Below are positions 59,237-64,000 of a DNA stretch of 64,000 nt, piece after piece. Source of the stretch: Beta vulgaris subsp. vulgaris (taxonomy: Eukaryota > Streptophyta > Magnoliopsida > Caryophyllales > Amaranthaceae); contig NC_079203.1 in assembly GCF_026745355.1 (NCBI RefSeq), forward strand, positions 45,240,081-45,304,080, in the 5' to 3' direction. The first letter of the stretch is position 1. The number at the start of each line of letters is the position of its first letter. Both the position numbers and the translations under genes were made by a program. Below the pieces are notes generated by a model. That model worked only from the letters and a program-made list of their open reading frames with translations, had not been told where the DNA came from and did not search any database.

Positions 59237-59498
59237 TATTGAGAATTAAGATGGAATATGCAGATTATGAAGAATAACCACTGTAAATACTAGTTTGTTT
59301 TACTTCCTAGAGTTAGTTTTCTACTGTAGTAAAGAATAACAAATTCAGTTAGTTGTTGTAACTAACTTTTCTTTGCTGTAAGCTACTATAAGTAGCATCC
59401 TTCTCTTCTTTTCCTCATTAAGTCAATACAAACTAAATAGAGATTTCTTCTCTCTATATTGCTTCTCTTTCCTTACTTCATATCTGTAATAATTCTCA
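59237..59498 (+). repeat. 5' LTR of the copia element
   Basis: It ends ...aattctCA directly before the primer-binding site. A TATA-like 'ctataagtagc' near 59390 would drive the element's transcript. The left limit (tattgagaatt) is a guess because the 3' LTR lies outside the window; a size near 260 bp is normal for small copia LTRs. Confidence 0.6.
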
Positions 59499-59510
59499 TG
59501 GTATCAGAGC
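59499..59510 (+). promoter_or_regulatory. Primer-binding site (initiator Met tRNA)
   Basis: tggtatcagagc, complementary to the 3' end of plant initiator methionine tRNA, starts immediately after the LTR. This is the usual primer site of Ty1/copia elements. Confidence 0.92.
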
Positions 59511-59596
59511 GGAATACTTAAAATTCTCGCTGAAAATTTCAAAATCTTCTTGATTCTTTGATCAGTATTCTTGAGATATACTGGTAATTTGTAAAA

Positions 59597-62500
59597 ATGG
59601 TGGAAATTAGTACAAGTGGAGGAGATAAGGAAGATCAGAATGATCAGAATGCTGAAAACTCGAATTCTTTTTCTGGAAGCATCTTTAATGTAAGTGCATC
59701 CTATAATGATCCTTTCTTTATCTCAAATTCTGATCAAACTATGAGTAAACTAGTTGTTGTTAATCTGAATGGCAACAATTACATTAGTTGGAAGCGTAAT
59801 ATTCGTAGAGCTTTAATAGCTAAGAATAAAATAGGTTTTGTTGAAGGAAGTATTGCAAAACCTGAGGAAAATGACAAGAATTATAATCAATGGATGCGTT
59901 GTGATTACTTGATAATATGCTGGTTGATGAATTCTATGAATGAAGATATAGGAGAGAATTTTACATTTGTAGAAAGTTCTGCACAATTATGGAATGAAAT
60001 TGCAGAATGTTATGGTCAGTCCAATGGACCGCAAATTTATCAGTTGAAACGTGAATTGGATAATTTGCGTCAAGAAAATCAGACTATCATGGTCTATTAT
60101 GGCAAATTGAAGAAATGTTGGGATGAATTGCAAAATCTAAGAAGTATGCCATCATGTACTTGTGGAATATTGTCTAGATGCAGTTGTAATTTCTTGAAAA
60201 GACTATCTGAGTTTGAATCTGAAGAAAAATTGATGCAGTTCTTATTAGGCCTTAACAGTGGGTTTGATAATGCTATTAGCAATATCTTAGCTATGGATCC
60301 ATTACCACCCATTAGCAGAGCTTATTACTTAGCTCAGCAAGTTGAGAAGCAAAAAGAAGTTAGTGGTCTCAACCATAGAAATGAAGTTAGTGCCCTTCTT
60401 GCACATAAACAACCTTTTCATGCTAAACCTTCTTACAAGAAAGATTGGAGGAAAGAGAAGAATGACAGAATGTGTGAGTATTGCAAGAAACAAGGACATA
60501 CTAAAGATACTTGTTTCAAATTGAATGGTTTTCCTGATTGGTTCAATAAAAAATATGGAAACAATAGTTCCTATGGAGGCAATTCTTATGGAGGTTCTTC
60601 AAAGCTTGTTGCTAATGCTGCTGTTGAAGATTATAATCTGGAAAATGATCCTCTGGAGTTTAATATGGCTGGCCCAGCAAACTGTGCTAATGATAATGCT
60701 GCTGGTGATAAGAATGGGAATATAGATCCTATAATGTTTCAGAACATTATGCAAGAAGTTATGAAAGCTATGAAAGGGAAACAAAGTTCTGGTGAATCTA
60801 CTCACACTGGACATTCTTTTGCTAACTGTGCAGGTAAAAATTCTTCTGTTTTACATTGTAATACATGGATTATTGATTCTGGAGCCACGGATCACATGAT
60901 CTTTGATGATCAAATGATGATTAACAAGAGAAAATTGGTTAAATTGATTGAAGTTGGTTTGCCTGATGGAAGTAAAAATCATGTTTCTGTAATTGGAGAT
61001 GTCATGATTACAGCTGATTTGATGCTTAGAGATGTATTATTTGTGCCTTGCTTTCAGCATAATTTGATTTCCATTGGTAAATTGGCTTTGGATTCTTGTA
61101 TTGAAGTAGTTTTCAAACACAATATTTGCACTTTCTATTCTAAAAATCAAACCAAGATTCTAGCTATAGGGAAATTATTCAAAGGTTTATACCTTCTTAA
61201 TCACACAGATGTTTTTAATCCTGATTTAGCTGCTGTCTCTTACTCTTCTTCTCAAATCACCACTACAAATGTAGTTGTTAATCATTCAAATTCTCATAAA
61301 CATTCATCTGCTAAACACTCTTCTGCTGAACCATCATTTCCTATTCTTCATGCCAGATTGGGACATCCATCTTTATCTACTATGAAACATCTTCCTCAAT
61401 GTAATTGTAGTCCTGATAATGACTTCTTTTGTGAAGTTTGTGTGTTAGCTAAGCATCATAAACTCCCCTTTCCAAGAAGTGTCAGTAGAGCTGCACACTT
61501 ATTTGATCTTATACATCTTGATCTCTGGGGACCATATAGAACCAAATCTCTCACTGGAGCATCTTATTTTCTAACAATCTTAGATGATTATAGTAGATGT
61601 ACATGGACTTTCATGTTACATAATAAACTACAAGTTTACAGAACTATATCTTCTTTCCTTCTTCAAATTGAAACACAATTCCAAACAAAAATTAAGATTG
61701 TTAGGTCTGACAATGGAACTGAATTTATTCAAGAGCAATGTTTAGCCATGTTCATGAATAAAGGGATTATTCATCAAACTAGTGTTGTTGGTAGGCCTCA
61801 ACAAAATGGGCGTGTAGAGAGAAAACATAGGCATCTCTTAGAGGTTGCTAGATCTCTCAAATTTCATGCCAATCTTCCTTCCAAATTCTGGGGTGAATGC
61901 CTTCTTACAGCCACCTTTCTTATTAACCTCATGCCTTCTTCTGTCATCAATTGGAAATCTCCCTATGAACTCCTTTATCAAAAATCTCCTGACTATTCTT
62001 TACTTAAAGTGTTTGGTTGTCTTTGCTATGCCTATAATAATGATAGGAACAAAGACAAATTTACCTCAAGAGCTAAAAAATGTCTTTTCTTAGGATATCC
62101 CTTTGCTCAAAAAGGTTACAAGGTTTATGATTTGGAAACTCACAAAACTTTTGTATCCAGAGATGTTGTGTTTAAAGAGAGTATGTTTCCATTTCAAGCT
62201 TCTTCTGTTACATCACCTTCTAATACACCTTCTAATACACATTCTAATACACCTTCTAATACATCTTCTGTTCCCATAATTCATTTTGATAATCCTTTGT
62301 ATCCACAGCCTACTTCTTCTCTGCCTAACTCTCTCACTTCTTCTCCTATTAATGTTCATCATGATATTCAATCTTCTCCTACCTCTTCTCATAATTCTAC
62401 TAATAATTCTGTTATCTCACCATCTGCTACTCATACTGATGCTACTGCTGATTATGATATACCTGTTAATCATGTTCCTTTTACACCTTCTCCTTCTCAG

Positions 62501-64000
62501 TCTCCTTCTATATCTTCACCTAATCATCATGTTCTCCCTAATTCTCATATTCCTTCTCCTAAACATCTTAGACTTCCATCTACTAGAAATACTAAGCCTC
62601 CAGTTAAGTTCAAAGACTTCCTATGTCCTACTCTACCTCTTTCTTCTACTTCTCATTCCTTTGTTGTTCAATCTCACAATAGCAATGTTGTTTATGATCC
62701 TACCTCATACAAAGAAGCAAGCCAATTTTCTGAATGGAGGTCTGCTATGCAGAAAGAGTTACAAGCTCTTGAAACAAATAATACTTGGGTTCTCACTTCA
62801 TTACCTGCTGGGAAGAAGGCTATTGGATCTAAATGGGTTTTTAAGACTAAATTTAATCCTGATGGCACAGTTGAAAGATTTAAAGCTAGATTAGTGGCTA
62901 CTGGGTATCAGCAGGTTGAAGGGGAAGATTTCACTCATACATTTTCCCCAGTTGCCAAGCTTGCAACTGTTAGAGTGATAATATCTTTAGCTACTGCCAA
63001 ACAGTGGCCCTTATGTCAATTAGACATAAACAATGCATTTTTGCATGGTTTCTTAGAAGAAGAGGTATACATGAAACCTCCTCTTGGATATGATAAAGCT
63101 AAGCCAGGGGAAGTTTGTCATCTCAAGAGGTCCTTGTATGGTTTGAAACAAGCCTCTAGGCAATGGAATAAAGAACTCAGTAAATTCCTTGCTTCTCTTG
63201 GTTTTGTTCAATCTAAACAAGACTATTCTCTATTTACCAGAGATCTTGATGGGGAATTTATTGCGATTCTTGTATATGTGGATGATATGATGCTTACTGG
63301 GACTTCACAAGCTCAGATTGATGTTATTAAACAAGCTTTGGATGCAGCCTTTACAATCAAAGATTTAGGTGCTCTTAAGTATTTTCTGGGGATTGAAGTG
63401 CTTAGAAATTCTTCAGGGACTTTCATGAATCAAAGAAAATACATTCTTGATATTATTCAAGATTTCAAGCTTGATAACACTAGACCTGTTTCCACTCCTC
63501 TCCCTAAAGGGTTGAGTTTATCTACTGATGAAGGGGAAATACTGACTTCACCTGACCAATACAGGAAGCTTATTGGTAGATTGTTATATCTCAACATCAA
63601 CAGACCAGATTTGTCATATGCTACTCAGCACTTAAGTCAGTTTGTTAGTTGTCCTCGAAAGCCTCACTTCCAAGCTGCTATTCACATTGTAAAATATTTA
63701 ACAAACACTCTCAACTTGGGATTGTTTTATTCTGTTACTAGTGATATGCAGCTTTGTGCCTACAGTGATGCAGACTGGAGCACTTGTGCTTTTACAAGTA
63801 GATCTCTTAGTGCCTACTGTATATTTATGGGTCCTCATCTGGTGTCTTGGAAGACTAAAAAGCAGAAGACAGTCAGCAAATCTTCTGCTGAGGCTGAATA
63901 TAGAAGCATGTCCAGTACAGCTTCTGAAATTGTTTGGATAGAGGGTTTATTGCAAGATTTACATGTTTCTGTTTCATTACCTATTCTTTGCTTTGTGATA
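59597..64000 (+). CDS. Ty1/copia Gag-Pol polyprotein (runs off the window)
   Basis: One frame is open for 1468 codons from the ATG to the last base, without a stop. Domains in copia order follow. Gag (LNGNNYISWKRNIRRAL, residues about 55-290). A CCHC knuckle starting at C293. Protease with IIDSGATDH (D427). The GAG-pre-integrase LGHPS...C..C near 588. Integrase with D642, D705 and E741, a proper D,D(35)E triad. Reverse transcriptase with SKWVFKTKFNPDGTVERFKA, LDINNAFLHG and YVDD at 1227-1230. RNase H with SDADW and SSAEAEYR. The C-terminal tail, stop and 3' LTR lie beyond position 64000. Every catalytic residue checked is intact, so it is young or autonomous. As usual for copia, Gag and Pol share one frame. 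Confidence 0.95.
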   Translation, partial: MVEISTSGGDKEDQNDQNAENSNSFSGSIFNVSASYNDPFFISNSDQTMSKLVVVNLNGNNYISWKRNIRRALIAKNKIGFVEGSIAKPEENDKNYNQWMRCDYLIICWLMNSMNEDIGENFTFVESSAQLWNEIAECYGQSNGPQIYQLKRELDNLRQENQTIMVYYGKLKKCWDELQNLRSMPSCTCGILSRCSCNFLKRLSEFESEEKLMQFLLGLNSGFDNAISNILAMDPLPPISRAYYLAQQVEKQKEVSGLNHRNEVSALLAHKQPFHAKPSYKKDWRKEKNDRMCEYCKKQGHTKDTCFKLNGFPDWFNKKYGNNSSYGGNSYGGSSKLVANAAVEDYNLENDPLEFNMAGPANCANDNAAGDKNGNIDPIMFQNIMQEVMKAMKGKQSSGESTHTGHSFANCAGKNSSVLHCNTWIIDSGATDHMIFDDQMMINKRKLVKLIEVGLPDGSKNHVSVIGDVMITADLMLRDVLFVPCFQHNLISIGKLALDSCIEVVFKHNICTFYSKNQTKILAIGKLFKGLYLLNHTDVFNPDLAAVSYSSSQITTTNVVVNHSNSHKHSSAKHSSAEPSFPILHARLGHPSLSTMKHLPQCNCSPDNDFFCEVCVLAKHHKLPFPRSVSRAAHLFDLIHLDLWGPYRTKSLTGASYFLTILDDYSRCTWTFMLHNKLQVYRTISSFLLQIETQFQTKIKIVRSDNGTEFIQEQCLAMFMNKGIIHQTSVVGRPQQNGRVERKHRHLLEVARSLKFHANLPSKFWGECLLTATFLINLMPSSVINWKSPYELLYQKSPDYSLLKVFGCLCYAYNNDRNKDKFTSRAKKCLFLGYPFAQKGYKVYDLETHKTFVSRDVVFKESMFPFQASSVTSPSNTPSNTHSNTPSNTSSVPIIHFDNPLYPQPTSSLPNSLTSSPINVHHDIQSSPTSSHNSTNNSVISPSATHTDATADYDIPVNHVPFTPSPSQSPSISSPNHHVLPNSHIPSPKHLRLPSTRNTKPPVKFKDFLCPTLPLSSTSHSFVVQSHNSNVVYDPTSYKEASQFSEWRSAMQKELQALETNNTWVLTSLPAGKKAIGSKWVFKTKFNPDGTVERFKARLVATGYQQVEGEDFTHTFSPVAKLATVRVIISLATAKQWPLCQLDINNAFLHGFLEEEVYMKPPLGYDKAKPGEVCHLKRSLYGLKQASRQWNKELSKFLASLGFVQSKQDYSLFTRDLDGEFIAILVYVDDMMLTGTSQAQIDVIKQALDAAFTIKDLGALKYFLGIEVLRNSSGTFMNQRKYILDIIQDFKLDNTRPVSTPLPKGLSLSTDEGEILTSPDQYRKLIGRLLYLNINRPDLSYATQHLSQFVSCPRKPHFQAAIHIVKYLTNTLNLGLFYSVTSDMQLCAYSDADWSTCAFTSRSLSAYCIFMGPHLVSWKTKKQKTVSKSSAEAEYRSMSSTASEIVWIEGLLQDLHVSVSLPILCFVI

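Larger units (their letters stand above)
59237..64000 (+). mobile_element. Ty1/copia LTR retrotransposon, 3' end outside window
   Basis: LTR, primer-binding site and gag-pol with integrase before reverse transcriptase define a copia element. The element is cut by the window edge, so age by LTR comparison is not possible here. Confidence 0.92.

Noticed and set aside
62286..62894. 202-codon leucine-rich frame
   Set aside because: It is the +1 shadow of the copia polyprotein linker, where the true frame is Ser/Pro/Thr-rich.

Overview
The window is plant nuclear DNA. It is AT-rich and has four intron-containing protein genes with GT-AG introns (plus one GC-AG intron), long repeat-filled intergenic spaces, and a dense mix of transposons. 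All four genes have close counterparts in eudicots. The SINE types and low GC would fit a Caryophyllales or Amaranthaceae-like species, but the sequence does not fix the species.

Genes in order. (1) 2619-6267 (+), an RCC1-repeat protein of 573 aa in 6 exons. (2) 9265-17107 (+), the nuclear-pore Y-complex subunit NUP85, 722 aa in 18 exons. (3) 21128-26925 (-), a DUF810/MUN-domain 'unc-13 homolog', about 1010 aa in 5 exons. (4) 48324-56355 (+), a YebC/TACO1-family organellar translation factor, 329 aa in 7 exons, with a 5.2-kb last intron full of transposons. These are unrelated housekeeping-type genes with no operon-like relationship.

Mobile DNA takes up most of the rest. 1.4-2.5 kb holds two SINE copies, a micro-insertion and a 400-bp Helitron that ends 17 bp before the likely TATA box of the RCC1 gene. 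18.8-20.3 kb holds a SINE with perfect 19-bp target duplications and a Helitron carrying a Stowaway MITE. 27.8-34.0 kb is one 6.16-kb non-autonomous hAT-type element. It has an 8-bp target duplication, 12-bp terminal inverted repeats and large subterminal minisatellites, and it carries a captured exon of the arginine-biosynthesis gene for N-acetyl-gamma-glutamyl-phosphate reductase. 35.3-35.9 kb holds SINE copies. 36.2-43.0 kb is a full-length L1-type LINE on the minus strand with both ORFs open and a 14-bp target duplication. 45.0-46.5 kb holds two hAT MITEs, one of them inside a Mutator-like element. 46.6-48.2 kb is a decayed LINE 3' end abutting the YebC gene. From about 59.24 kb to the window edge is a Ty1/copia retrotransposon whose gag-pol frame is open to the last base.

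The most unusual signals are the gene-fragment-carrying hAT element, three 15-19-bp 'poly-T plus a few bases' insertions each flanked by 12-14-bp duplications (apparently minimal retroposition products), the intact LINE, and a copy of the YebC leader sequence 3.4 kb upstream of the gene. No prokaryotic system, CRISPR array, rRNA or functional tRNA gene is visible. All exon boundaries were read by eye from splice sites and family similarity.
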